A stretch of DNA of 64,000 nt from Clostridium sp. DL-VIII (lineage in GTDB: Bacteria; Bacillota; Clostridia; Clostridiales; Clostridiaceae), in NCBI RefSeq assembly GCF_000230835.1, contig NZ_CM001240.1, forward strand, positions 1,558,501 through 1,622,500, given 5' to 3'. Every line of letters begins with the position of its first letter. Within the stretch, counting starts at the first letter, position 1. Under the pieces are notes generated by a model, which worked only from the letters and a program-made list of their open reading frames with translations, was not told where the DNA came from and searched no databases. A program made the position numbers and the translations under genes. This document shows, piece after piece, positions 36,346-46,254 of this stretch.

Positions 36346-36918
36346 TTAATAATAGAATGAAATATTATTAAGTATTTTCATTAAAATGTTTTTCTTTTTT
36401 TGAATAGCAGTAGAGTAACACATATTTTTAAAATAAGCATATTCTTTTACAGTGTAATTTTTGTAAAATACAAAATCTATAAGTTCAAGTTCCTCTTCGT
36501 TTAAATTCTTAAGGGCTAATTGTAAATCTTCATAATCACACATTTCACATAATGAAGTTTCAGTTGAGAGTTCAAGTTCGGGAAAATTATTTTCCACATC
36601 ATCATGTAGGCTTAATGCATTACTACCTTCAGTAGATCTTCTAGTTTTAGTTCTTTTTATTAAATCACTCATATTATTTTTAATAGCATTAGTAGCATAG
36701 GCAACAAATCTATGTTTTTCTGAATTGTACATAGAAACTGATTTGAAGAGTGAATGGTAGCATTCCTGTATAATATCATTAGCATTATATCCATCAATGA
36801 AAGTCCTTTTAGAAATATTATAAATAAAAGGTTTAAACTCATAAGCTAATTTTTCTTTTGCTTCTTCATCATTGTTATTACATCTGGTAACTAAAGTTTC
36901 GACATAATCAAAATCCAT
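36346..36918 (-). CDS. Group-5-like alternative sigma factor (TcdR/UviA/BotR type)
   Basis: A 190-residue sigma-70 family protein. Region 2 is visible as NANDIIQECYHSLFKSVSMYN and FVAYATNAIKNNM; region 4 as KNLNEEELELIDFVFYKN and TVKEYAYFKNMCYSTAIQKKK. Regions 1 and 3 are missing, and the size matches the small clostridial sigma factors that switch on toxins and bacteriocins. Start at 36918 after GGAGGTTTAT. It is divergent from an amidase gene, the likely target. Distinguishing it from ECF factors needs alignment. Confidence 0.7.
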   Translation of the reverse strand: MDFDYVETLVTRCNNNDEEAKEKLAYEFKPFIYNISKRTFIDGYNANDIIQECYHSLFKSVSMYNSEKHRFVAYATNAIKNNMSDLIKRTKTRRSTEGSNALSLHDDVENNFPELELSTETSLCEMCDYEDLQLALKNLNEEELELIDFVFYKNYTVKEYAYFKNMCYSTAIQKKKNILMKILNNISFYY

Positions 36919-37102
36919 ATAAACCTCCATCTTCAATATAAGAGTTATGAATTAAAGTAATTATTTTACATATATTGTGTTTTGTATTAAATTTACCTCT
37001 ATATATAGTATATATGGCTAGATTACATATAACTTATATATGATTATAAAAATAATTAGATTTATGTTGTTACTTATGTTTTTGATATTGAAGTTCTTGG
37101 TT

Positions 37103-37121
37103 GCAGCATAGCTGCTTTTTT
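37103..37121 (+). terminator. Hairpin and T-run upstream of amidase gene
   Basis: GCAGCATAGCTGC followed by TTTTTT, 65 bases before the amidase start. It may stop a short upstream transcript or attenuate the amidase mRNA. Confidence 0.55.
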
Positions 37122-37186
37122 CATAAGTGTATAACTTATATGAAAAGTAAAAGAAATTAGAAATTATGGAGAGGATGGTGTAAAAA

Positions 37187-37843
37187 ATGAGTGATTTTAT
37201 AATAGCTGTCGGTCATACTGCTAGTGGGAATGTTGGATGTGGAGTTGTTGATAGGCTTGATGAGAGCAATTGTACCAGAGTTATAGGGGCTTTAGTTGTA
37301 GAGTATTTGCAGCAGAGAGGACATGAGGTTAATTTACTTAGAATTGATAAGAGTAATAGTTATAACTGTGAAGATTGTTATGAAAGAGCAAATCAAGCTA
37401 ATGAAATAGCAAAGACACAAGATATAAAACTTTATGTTGAGATTCATATTAATGCAGGGGGAGGTAGTGGCCCTGAAGTATTAGTATTTGGAAAATCAGA
37501 AGTAGCTAATCAATATGCTGCTAAAGTATGCAATGAATTATCAAGTACTCTGAATTTACCTAATAGAGGAGTAAAAATAAGAAACTTAATTGTTCTTAAT
37601 AAAACTATTATGCCTGCAATTTTGGTTGAATGTTTGTTTGCTGATAGTGATGATGCAAACAACTATGATCCAGATATTATTGCAAGAGCTATTGTTTGTG
37701 GCTTAGTTGAAGATGAGGTTTCTGGTAATGAAGAATGGAAGAACGGAAGAACGGATGGAATAATAATGATATTGGTTGGTGGTTTTGCACAAGTGTTGAT
37801 AATAAATGTTATTATACAGCAAAAGATGGATGGCAGGAGATAG
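37187..37843 (+). CDS. N-acetylmuramoyl-L-alanine amidase, frameshifted before wall-binding tail
   Basis: A 218-residue frame. Residues 1-180 form an Amidase_3-type zinc amidase (first His in AVGHTASGN, second in LYVEIHINAGGG, Glu in AILVECLFADS). No signal peptide, like phage or bacteriocin lysis enzymes. After GNEEWKNG the frame goes wrong at an exact 8-base tandem repeat, AAGAACGG at 37739-37746 and 37747-37754. Dropping one copy would fuse it to the wall-binding repeats encoded at 37735-38037. The catalytic domain may still be made. Confidence 0.82.
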   Translation: MSDFIIAVGHTASGNVGCGVVDRLDESNCTRVIGALVVEYLQQRGHEVNLLRIDKSNSYNCEDCYERANQANEIAKTQDIKLYVEIHINAGGGSGPEVLVFGKSEVANQYAAKVCNELSSTLNLPNRGVKIRNLIVLNKTIMPAILVECLFADSDDANNYDPDIIARAIVCGLVEDEVSGNEEWKNGRTDGIIMILVGGFAQVLIINVIIQQKMDGRR

Positions 37844-38037
37844 ATGGAGAGTGGTATATTTTTGATGATAGGGGATATGCTTTGCAGAATTACTGGTACC
37901 AGGATAAAAACAATAATGTCTGGTATTACTTAAATGAAAATTGCAAGATGGTTATGGGCAGTAAAGAAAAGCCGCTTTGGAAGTGTATTAATGGGAAATG
38001 TTATGCTTTTGATGAACATGGAAGATGGATAAAATGA
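37755..38037 (+). pseudogene. Detached cell-wall-binding tail of amidase
   Basis: In the second frame: NGWNNNDIGWWF, YYTAKDGWQEIDGEWYIF, NYWYQDKNNNVWYYL and CYAFDEHGRWIK, typical choline/glucan-binding repeats. It lacks its own ribosome site, so it is only made if the 8-base duplication is lost or bypassed. Confidence 0.75.
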
Positions 38038-38231
38038 TATATTGATTTTAGAAAGAGATAAACAGCTTGATTTTTAGATTTAGTATATCTTGTTTAAGAT
38101 AATCATTAAAATGCTCTAATAATAAATGTTTAAAATATCATCTATAGAAAATTCATAATTATTAAAGAATGCTCATGTCGATAATTCTCTGGATCTAGGA
38201 GTTCGTGGATTTGAATTTTACTGTATTTTAT

Positions 38232-38254
38232 AGCCTCTTCGGAGGCTTTATTTT
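38232..38254 (+). terminator. Rho-independent terminator
   Basis: AGCCTC TTCG GAGGCT followed by TTATTTTAT. Confidence 0.8.
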
Positions 38255-38548
38255 ATGCGGTTTTAGGATTTGCTGATTTTATTTCATCATGTAATATTTT
38301 AAAAAAATTTAACTGTGTTGTGTTATTTATTTGACTAGCAAATTAAGAAGTAATTTGATTTACTAGTTAAGCACCAATTATATATACTGTAAAACTAATA
38401 TGTCTGTATCATAAAATAGAGTATGGAGGCTATTGGATTTTCGTGGATTTATTTTTGTGTATAAAATAATATTTCTTATTTAGAAATACGGTACAAAAAT
38501 GGAGCGTTTTAAAGTGCATATTGGTTTTATATAATATTATTATATAAA

Positions 38549-38666
38549 AAATGCTGTTCCATTATCTAAAACAATCTCAGAAAAAATAGACGCAATTAGA
38601 GAATGGGGAAGAGAAGGAGCAGTACTAGCTTCAGGTCAGCTTATAGGCGGAAATTTATCTAATTAA
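38549..38666 (+). pseudogene. Unidentified C-terminal gene fragment
   Basis: In the otherwise gene-free 38255-38888, one frame without a start reads NAVPLSKTISEKIDAIREWG then REGAVLASGQLIGGNLSN and a stop. It looks like the tail of a lost gene; family not identified. The rest of the stretch shows nothing I can support. Confidence 0.35.
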
Positions 38667-39380
38667 AGTTTCTAGAAGGGTTTTAGCTTAGTATTCATAC
38701 ATATTATAGTGGCTGGAGGAATAAGAAATTTTATGTAATACTAATAAAAGAGATCTAGGCCAAAATAGAATAATATATTGCAATATGTTCTGCTGTGAAA
38801 ATTAATTTTTTGAACGAGATATATAAGAAATTTTTTTACAAAGAGTGTTTTTTAGATATTATATTGTTGAAGATATTTTTAGAGACTTATGGAAGCTAAA
38901 ATTATTAATATAGAGGCGGAATCTTATATTATTAAATCAATTAATGATGTTATAATTTTAAATAATGGTGTTGAAATTCCACAACATGGTTTTGGTATTT
39001 ATCTAATTAATGAAGAAAAAGAAGGATATAATTCTATTAATAAGGCATTAGAAGTTGGATATCGTTCTTTTGATACAGCACAATTCTATGAAAATGAAAA
39101 ATTAATCGGAAAAATATTAAGTGAATCTGGAATAAAAAGAAGTGAATTATTTATTACTACTAAGGTAGCTGATTTTAATCAAGGATATGACAGTACTATT
39201 AGATCGGTAGAACAATCTTTAAAAGATTTACGGTTAGATGAAATAGATCTTTTATTAATTCATTGGCCCAGTAAAAAACATTTTTTCGAAACTTGGAATG
39301 CATTGGAAAAGTTATATGATGAAAAACTTGTCCGAGCTATAAGTGTAAGTAATTATGAAATTCATCATTTATATAAATTT

Positions 39381-40539
39381 TAATAACTAACTGCTAATAT
39401 CATACGGGGTAAACCTACTGTATAAAATAACAAAGCTTTTTTAGTTTACCCTTGTCCAAATTTAATGCATCTAAATGTGACTTAACTTGTTGAATTAACT
39501 GAGAAAAAACTTCAAATACAGTATTATGAATTACAGCTTGGCGTAAGTTTTTCCAAAGGTGCTCAATTGCATTTAACTCAGAACAATATGGTGGAAGGTA
39601 TAAAAAAGAAATATTTTTTATACCTTCTAAGAAATCATCTATACCTTTAAAATGATGATACCTAGCATTGTCCGCGCTCAATATAACCTTTTTATCTTGA
39701 TAATTTTCAGAGACCGTATTTTAAAAAAGACTTAAAATTATCTGAGTTTCCTTTATCAGAAGTCTGATAGATAAGATCACCGGTCTCAGGGTTAGTAGCA
39801 CCAAATATAACAGCTCTTTTTCTTGTGCCACCTGGTAAAGTTTTAACTATAGGCTGAACTCCGACTTTAGTCCAAACGGCAGTCGCAGACGGCTCTGATG
39901 TTACAATAGCTTCATCTTCATAGAGAATCACAGTATTTTCGTCTTTTGATATTATCAAATTCGATAGTTCTTCTCTAAAATTAGATAAAGTTTCTTTATC
40001 AATTTTATTACTTAATCTTTTAGCTCTAGTTTTTGAGTAGTTAAGTCTAGAAAATATATTATAAGCTGTACCAAGTGAAATTTTTTTATTGAAGTTTAAA
40101 CTTACCCAATTTACAAGAAGTTCACCAGTCCAATTATTATAATTGAGACCGGAACTATAGGGTGATTCTTTTAAAATATTATCAACAATAGCAAGTTCAT
40201 CTGATGTTAAAATTGTTTTCTTTGGGGGGTGTTCTAAGTCTTTCAAGCCCTCTAATCCAAATTTATTATATCGATGAATAGTCGTTCTAATTGTAGCATC
40301 AGATTGTTTTAAAAGAAGAGAAATTTCAACACTAGATTTGCCTTCAAATAAATGCAAGATAGTTAATAATCTAGTTTTAATTTTTGGATTTTTCTCACTT
40401 GTATATAATGCTTTTATAGTTTTATAAGATGCATGCTTTGTATTAACAGTTAATCTTTTTCTCATATGGGCCTCCTGTTTAAATATTTGATATTTTAGTA
40501 TGTCCATATATGAGAAATTTAAATAGCAACCTGTAATTA
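39381..40539 (-). mobile_element. IS630-family insertion sequence
   Basis: About 1.16 kb. A TA lies at each edge (39381-39382 and 40538-40539), as expected for IS630 target duplication. Ends are imperfect inverted repeats: left ATAACTAACTGCTA, right (reversed) ATTACAGGTTGCTA. The only cargo is a two-frame transposase on the minus strand. Confidence 0.7.
39415..40507 (-). pseudogene. IS630 transposase in two frames
   Basis: The upstream frame (40507-39707; probable start at 40465, MRKRLTVNTK) has the helix-turn-helix domain and first DDE Asp (VILYEDEAIV). The second frame (39681-39415) supplies the second Asp (SADNARYHH) and Glu (PPYCSELNAIEHLWKNLR). They join by a +1 shift at TTTTTTAAAAT near 39719, where TLSENYQDK-like sequence resumes. 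Homopolymer runs at the joint fit programmed frameshifting or slippage known in some IS630 members, but a plain mutation is equally possible. Confidence 0.7.
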
Positions 40540-41032
40540 AAATTTATATAGAAGAGTTAGCTTCAAGGAGTGTTATTAAACCGGTTATTAATCAGGTAGA
40601 ATATCATCCATATTTAACACAAAATTCCTTAAAGGATTATTTAAAAAAATCAAAGTATTGCATTTGAAGCATGGAGCCCATTAGGGAGAGGTGCTATATT
40701 AAATGATAATATTATTAAGAAGATAGCAAATAAATATAATAAGTCAATTGCACAGATAGTCATTCGTTGGCATTTACAAAAGGGAACCATTGTAATTCCA
40801 AAGTCTAGTACTCCATCTCAAATTGAAGAAAATGCAAATGTTTATGATTTTAATCTAGCTGTTGATGAAATTAAAGTTATAGATTCGCTAAGTAAAAATC
40901 AACGAAATGGCCATGCTCCAGATGAGGTTTATTTAAAAATATAAGATAAATAAGTTACTTTCTTTAATATAATTTTTTAATTTGTCTAAAATATGCTGCA
41001 TATAAAAAGCTAAAAACTTATTTTTATTAATG

Positions 41033-41062
41033 TACCGTATTGAATTTTTTTCAATACGGTTT
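41033..41062. terminator. Terminator between convergent genes
   Basis: CCGTATTGAA and TTCAATACGG flank a T-run loop, with T-rich sequence on the plus side and A-rich on the other. Confidence 0.75.
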
Positions 41063-41222
41063 ATTTGTTTTAGTATCTATTTTAGCAAATCTAAAAGCAA
41101 ATTAATTTCAGAGAAGCAATATTAGCTTAGGAGAGATGCATTTACTTCTTTTCTGCACCGGGGATAAAGATTTTGCGCAGAAATAGACTTAATACCTATT
41201 GATAATATTAATAAAGAAAAAT

Positions 41223-42047
41223 TTATTTTGCTAATTTAATTAGTTTTTCAACTTCACCTTCTGGACATGTAAAAGATCCAATTGGATTAGGAGTAGTTGA
41301 GTAATATCCATGAAAATCTGTTCCACCAGTCATAATTAAATTGTATTTTTTAGCAATATCTTTTATTTGCTTTTTAGTTTCTTTAGAGTTTTTAGGATGA
41401 TTGTATTCTACACCTTGAATAAGCTTTTTTCCTGCTAATTCCTCTAATAATTCAATAGAATCAAATTGCCCAGGGTGAGCCATAACTGCAATTCCACCAA
41501 CTTCTGCTATTATTTCTAGGGATTTATATACGCTTGGATAAGTGATTTGCACATAATATTTTCCTCTCTTTGAAAGTAGCTCTTTATATAAATCACCAAT
41601 TACAACATTTGTATAACCTAAATCTGCTAAAGATTGCATTATATGTGTCTCATACATAGATTGACTTTTAGAACTGTAGTGTTCTATATGTTCTATGGTA
41701 ATGGGATATTCTTCCATTACCATTTGTGCCATTTTTCTTTTAGCCTTTTCTCTATTAAGTAAAGTACTATTTAAAAATTTCTGAAGTTTAAATATATCCT
41801 TTGGATAATAACAAAGTATATGAACAGAACGATTGGTTTTATGGTCTACAGTTGATATTTCAACTCCTGGTATCACAGATATACCTAATTTCTCACCTAA
41901 AGTATAGGCTTGGATTACTCCGGCTAAAGTATCATGGTCTGTAATAGAAATACAATCTAAATCCAATTTTTTTGAACAATATATAATTTCTTTTATACTT
42001 AAAACTCCATCTGATAAAATACTATGATTATGCAAATCTGCTTTCAT
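41223..42047 (-). CDS. PHP-domain phosphoesterase
   Basis: A 274-residue PHP protein. Metal motifs: ADLHNHSILSDG (two His, Asp), SITDHDTLAG, PGVEIST, VMAHPGQFDS and the final GGTDFHGYYS. This matches the YciV/RNase AM and 3',5'-nucleotide bisphosphatase group, which removes phosphates from small nucleotides or 5' ends of short RNAs. Start after AGGAGG. Divergent from the sugar operon. Confidence 0.85.
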   Translation of the reverse strand: MKADLHNHSILSDGVLSIKEIIYCSKKLDLDCISITDHDTLAGVIQAYTLGEKLGISVIPGVEISTVDHKTNRSVHILCYYPKDIFKLQKFLNSTLLNREKAKRKMAQMVMEEYPITIEHIEHYSSKSQSMYETHIMQSLADLGYTNVVIGDLYKELLSKRGKYYVQITYPSVYKSLEIIAEVGGIAVMAHPGQFDSIELLEELAGKKLIQGVEYNHPKNSKETKKQIKDIAKKYNLIMTGGTDFHGYYSTTPNPIGSFTCPEGEVEKLIKLAK

Positions 42048-42300
42048 TTTTTCCTCCTATCCACGTAATGTAATATTTAGATTAAATTTTACATTTAATC
42101 TAAATATGAATTTTATTAATTATTTATAATAGTTAAATCTTTATAATAAACAAAATATCATGAAAAATATTTTTTTGCAATATGTTTATATGAAAAAAAA
42201 TTGCTTGGAAATGTATATATAGTTAGTGTATTAGTGCTTTAAAGCAATTCCTAAAATTATATATGACATCTCTGTGAAATAAAATTTCATATAAATAGTG

Positions 42301-42329
42301 TTGACAAAATTAACATGTCATACTATAGT
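42301..42329 (+). promoter_or_regulatory. Sigma-A promoter of sugar operon
   Basis: TTGACA (42301-42306), 17 bases, TATAGT (42324-42329). Near consensus; 113 bases before the regulator start. Confidence 0.8.
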
Positions 42330-42441
42330 GAATGTAGAAATGATAGAAAAAATTACTCATGGATGTATTAATGAATATTTATGCATTATTGTATAAAGAA
42401 TGTTTTTATTAATATTCTTTTGTGAAAAGGAGATAAAATAT

Positions 42442-43296
42442 ATGAAAAATAATAAAACTGTACTAGATGTGATTTTCGCAGGATATGATGATTTTTTTGA
42501 AGCGGAAAAAAAAATCGCAAATTATGTTATAAACAACAAAGAAAAAGTTATAGAAATGACAATTGCAGAATTAGCAGCAGAAAGTGGTGCAAGTGAAGCA
42601 ACAATTTCAAGATTTTGTAGAAAATGCAATATGAATGGTTTTCATCATCTAAAAATTAGCCTAGCAAAAGAAATTGTGGAATCAAAAGAACATGAAATAC
42701 CAGTATCTAATGATATTGATGAATATAATATTGGGCAATCATTGCAAAATATCCTAGCAAATAAAATAGAGGAGCTTAAACAGACAGTCTCTATGATAAA
42801 TGAAAAAAAATTGAAAGAAATTTTGGATTTACTTAAGAATGCAAAAAATGTCCAATTAGTAGCAGTAGGTAATACAATTCCGGTAGCTTTAGATGGAACA
42901 TATAAGTTTAATCAAATTGGCATTCCTACAGTATCTAATACTATTTGGGAAACTCAAATTGCATATACTTTTAATTTGACTAAAGAAGATGTGATAATTG
43001 CAATATCTAACTCAGGAGCATCTAAAAGATTAATGAATATGATTGACATTGCTAATGAAAAAGGGGCAACTACTATTTCTATCACCAATAATGAACATTC
43101 ACCACTTGCAATGTCTAGTAAATATCATATTACAACAGCAACCAGAGAAAAGTTATTTCTAGATGAATACTATTTTTCCAGGGTATCTGCTTCCATGGTG
43201 ATTGAAATTTTATATTTATTCTTAACGGTAGGGAAAAAAGATGTATACGAAAGCATCAGTAGACATGAACAGTCTATTGCTGATGATAAATTTTAA
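42442..43296 (+). CDS. MurR/RpiR-family sugar-phosphate regulator
   Basis: A 284-residue regulator with an N-terminal RpiR helix-turn-helix (TIAELAAESGASEATISRFC, then RKCNMNGFHHLK) and a C-terminal SIS domain (NVQLVAVGNTIPVAL; IIAISNSGASKRL) that binds sugar phosphate. Start after AAAGGAG. First gene of the operon, so it probably controls it and itself. Confidence 0.88.
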   Translation: MKNNKTVLDVIFAGYDDFFEAEKKIANYVINNKEKVIEMTIAELAAESGASEATISRFCRKCNMNGFHHLKISLAKEIVESKEHEIPVSNDIDEYNIGQSLQNILANKIEELKQTVSMINEKKLKEILDLLKNAKNVQLVAVGNTIPVALDGTYKFNQIGIPTVSNTIWETQIAYTFNLTKEDVIIAISNSGASKRLMNMIDIANEKGATTISITNNEHSPLAMSSKYHITTATREKLFLDEYYFSRVSASMVIEILYLFLTVGKKDVYESISRHEQSIADDKF

Positions 43297-43332
43297 AAAA
43301 TCTATTATTTAATGAATATGGGGGAAATTATT

Positions 43333-44235
43333 ATGATTTACACAGTGACATTTAATCCAGCTCTAGATTATGTAATTAAAGTCGATAATTTTGCATTAGG
43401 ACAAGTAAATAGAACTAAAAGAGAAGATATTTACTATGGTGGAAAAGGTTTAAATGTATCTACAGTTTTGAAAAACTTGGGATATGAAAGTATTGCATTA
43501 GGATTTATTGCTGGCTTTACAGGAGAGGCTATAGAAAAAGGCGCAGAAACATTAGGTTTTTCTAGCGATTTCATTAAAGTAAAAAGTGGATTATCTAGAA
43601 TAAATGTTAAATTGAAATCTAATGAAGAAACTGAAATTAATGGACAAGGCCCGAAGATTGAAAAAGAAGATATTAATGAATTATTTAAAAAACTAGAAAA
43701 ATTAACAGAGAAAGATATATTAATTTTATCTGGAAGTATTCCTAATACTTTAAATGAAGACATATATGAAAAAATTATGGAAACATTACAAGAAAAAAAT
43801 ATAAGAATTGTGGTAGATGCGACAAAGAACTTATTACTTAATGTATTAAAATATAAACCATTCTTAATAAAACCTAATAATCATGAACTTGGAGAAATGT
43901 TTAATGTGCTCCTTAAAGATGATGACGATATTATATATTATGCTAAAAAACTTCAGGAAAAAGGTGCAAGAAATGTACTTATATCTATGGCTGGAGATGG
44001 AGCAATTTTAATTACAGAGGACAAACAAATATTAAAATCAAAAGTTCCAAAAGGAGAAGTTAAAAATTCTGTAGGAGCAGGAGATTCTATGGTGGCAGGT
44101 TTTATTGCTGGATATTTAGAAAATAATAATTATGAGAAAGCATTAAAAATGGGAATTGCAACTGGCAGTACAAGTGCATTTTCTGAAGAGTTAGCAACTA
44201 AAGAAAAAGTAATAAGTTTATTAAATCTATTATAA
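43333..44235 (+). CDS. fruK: 1-phosphofructokinase-type PfkB sugar kinase
   Basis: A 300-residue PfkB kinase. GGKGLNVSTVLKNLG near the N-terminus and NSVGAGDSMVAGFIAGYL with the catalytic Asp near the C-terminus are typical of FruK/LacC enzymes, which phosphorylate fructose 1-phosphate or tagatose 6-phosphate. Next to a fructose-type PTS, the first is favoured. Start after GGGGGAAA. Confidence 0.85.
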   Translation: MIYTVTFNPALDYVIKVDNFALGQVNRTKREDIYYGGKGLNVSTVLKNLGYESIALGFIAGFTGEAIEKGAETLGFSSDFIKVKSGLSRINVKLKSNEETEINGQGPKIEKEDINELFKKLEKLTEKDILILSGSIPNTLNEDIYEKIMETLQEKNIRIVVDATKNLLLNVLKYKPFLIKPNNHELGEMFNVLLKDDDDIIYYAKKLQEKGARNVLISMAGDGAILITEDKQILKSKVPKGEVKNSVGAGDSMVAGFIAGYLENNNYEKALKMGIATGSTSAFSEELATKEKVISLLNLL

Positions 44236-44252
44236 TTTTAGGAGGGTTTTTT

Positions 44253-46187
44253 ATGAGAATTAAAGATTTATTAAAGGAAGAAAGTATTGAACTTAATGTT
44301 AAATTTAGTACTAGCAATAGCAAGAAAGAAAACGTTGTCGATAAATTAGTGAATCTTATGGAGAAATCAGGAAACATAAGTGATATTAAAGAGTATAAAA
44401 AAGGAGTACTGGAAAGAGAAAAACTAAGCTCTACGGGTATTGGTGATGGAATAGCAATTCCTCATGCAAAAAATGCAGCTGTAAAATATGCAGGACTTTC
44501 AGCTATGGTGGTAACAGATGGAGTAGATTATGATTCACTTGATGGTCAGCCGGCTAAATTATTTTTTATGATTGCAGCACCAGAAAATGGGGCTGATGTT
44601 CATCTTCAAGTTTTGGCCAGACTATCTACTATTCTTATGGACGAAGATTTTAGAAATAAACTAATTTCATCTAAAAATAAACATGAATTTCTAAGTATAA
44701 TTGATAAAAAGGAAACAGAAAAATTTCCAAAAGAAGCTAAGAACAATGAATCTCAAAAAGAAAGTACATACAGGGTACTGGCTGTTACAGCATGTCCAAC
44801 AGGAATAGCACACACTTTTATGGCAGCAGAGAACCTAGAGCAAAAAGGTAAAAAACTTGGCGTACCAATAAAAGTAGAAACCAATGGTGCAGATGGTGCA
44901 AAAAATGTTCTTACAAAAAAAGAAATTGCAGAAGCTGAATGTATAATTATTGCTGCAGATAAAAATGTTGATATGGCTCGCTTTGATGGAAAACCACTAA
45001 TCAGTACAAAGGTAGCTGATGGGATTCATAAAGGAGAAGAGTTAATAAACAAAGCCATAAGTGGTGATGTCCCAATATACCACCATAATGGGACAAAGGA
45101 TGTTGCAGAAGACTCAACAACAAAAGAAGGTTTAGGACGTTCTATTTATAAACATCTTATGAATGGCGTATCCCATATGCTTCCATTTGTTATTGGTGGT
45201 GGTATATTAATAGCATTATCATTTCTTCTTGATAATTATGAAATTAATCCAGCTAATTTTGGAAAAAACACACCAGTAGCAGCTTATTTAAAAACAGTTG
45301 GTGAGCAAGCTTTTGGAATGATGCTACCTGTATTAGCAGGTTATATAGGAATGAGTATTGCAGATCGTCCAGGTTTAGCGGTTGGTTTTGTTGGTGGAAT
45401 CATAGCGAAAATGGGAAGTACATTTCTTAATCCAGCAGGCGGAAATGTTAACTCAGGTTTCCTTGGTGCTTTATTAGCTGGTTTTATTGGAGGATATATT
45501 GTTATTGGATTAAAGAAGGCATGTAATAAAATAATACCATCAGCTTTAGATAGTATTAAACCAATTTTAATTTATCCAGTAGTAGGTATTTTATTAGTAT
45601 CAATTGTAACTACAATAATAAATCCTTTTGTTGGATATATTAATACAGGATTAACAAATCTATTAAATGGAATGGGTGGAACAAGTAAGATATTACTGGG
45701 AATGGTAGTTGCAGGAATGCAGTCTACTGACATGGGAGGCCCAATAAATAAAGCTTCTTATGTATTTGGAACCGCTCAATTGGCAGAGGGCAATTACCAG
45801 GTTATGGCTGCTGTTATGGCAGGTGGTATGATTCCGCCATTGGCAATTGCATTATGTACTACTTTCTTTAAAAACAGATTTACAAAGAAAGAAAGGCAAT
45901 CAGGTTTGGTTAACTATGTTTTAGGATTATCATTCATATCAGAAGGTGCGATACCATTTGCAGCACAGGATCCTTTAAGAGTTATACCGTCATGTATAGC
46001 AGGATCAGCAGTTGCAGGAGGATTATCAATGTTCTTTAATTGTACATTAAGAGCACCTCATGGTGGAATATTTGTACTTCCTTTAATAGGAAACCCTTTT
46101 GGATATGTAGTTTCATTAGTATGCGGAGCTGTAGTTGGATGTATTATACTTGCAGCCTTAAAGAAACCTTTAGAAGAAGAAAATTAA
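44253..46187 (+). CDS. fruA: PTS fructose-type transporter subunit IIABC
   Basis: A 644-residue three-domain permease. EIIA (1-155) with active H71 (GIAIPHAKN); EIIB (about 172-270) with phospho-Cys 181 (VTACPTGIAHTF); EIIC (about 295-640) with about eight to ten hydrophobic segments and the fructose-family motif GSTFLNPAGG. It takes up and phosphorylates a ketose, most likely at C1. Starts 17 bases after fruK with TTTAGGAGGG. Confidence 0.93.
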   Translation: MRIKDLLKEESIELNVKFSTSNSKKENVVDKLVNLMEKSGNISDIKEYKKGVLEREKLSSTGIGDGIAIPHAKNAAVKYAGLSAMVVTDGVDYDSLDGQPAKLFFMIAAPENGADVHLQVLARLSTILMDEDFRNKLISSKNKHEFLSIIDKKETEKFPKEAKNNESQKESTYRVLAVTACPTGIAHTFMAAENLEQKGKKLGVPIKVETNGADGAKNVLTKKEIAEAECIIIAADKNVDMARFDGKPLISTKVADGIHKGEELINKAISGDVPIYHHNGTKDVAEDSTTKEGLGRSIYKHLMNGVSHMLPFVIGGGILIALSFLLDNYEINPANFGKNTPVAAYLKTVGEQAFGMMLPVLAGYIGMSIADRPGLAVGFVGGIIAKMGSTFLNPAGGNVNSGFLGALLAGFIGGYIVIGLKKACNKIIPSALDSIKPILIYPVVGILLVSIVTTIINPFVGYINTGLTNLLNGMGGTSKILLGMVVAGMQSTDMGGPINKASYVFGTAQLAEGNYQVMAAVMAGGMIPPLAIALCTTFFKNRFTKKERQSGLVNYVLGLSFISEGAIPFAAQDPLRVIPSCIAGSAVAGGLSMFFNCTLRAPHGGIFVLPLIGNPFGYVVSLVCGAVVGCIILAALKKPLEEEN

Positions 46188-46254
46188 TAAAATAAGTAAA
46201 GCAAAGAGGTGTACAAGCTGGTGCACCTAATATATTAGAAAGAAGGAATGAAAA

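Larger units (their letters stand above)
38889..40945 (+). pseudogene. Aldo/keto reductase gene interrupted by IS630-like element
   Basis: The N-terminal part (38889-39382) has the AKR core: GVEIPQHGFGIY, FDTAQFYENEKLIG (Asp, Tyr), Lys in LFITTKVADFN, and LLLIHWPSKK. The C-terminal part resumes at about 40550 (VIKPVINQVEYHPYLTQNSL) and continues after a further frameshift near 40655 with FEAWSPLGRGAILND to GHAPDEVYLKI. Between them sits the insertion sequence. The gene is non-functional; a 2,5-diketogluconate reductase-like enzyme in origin. Confidence 0.85.
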
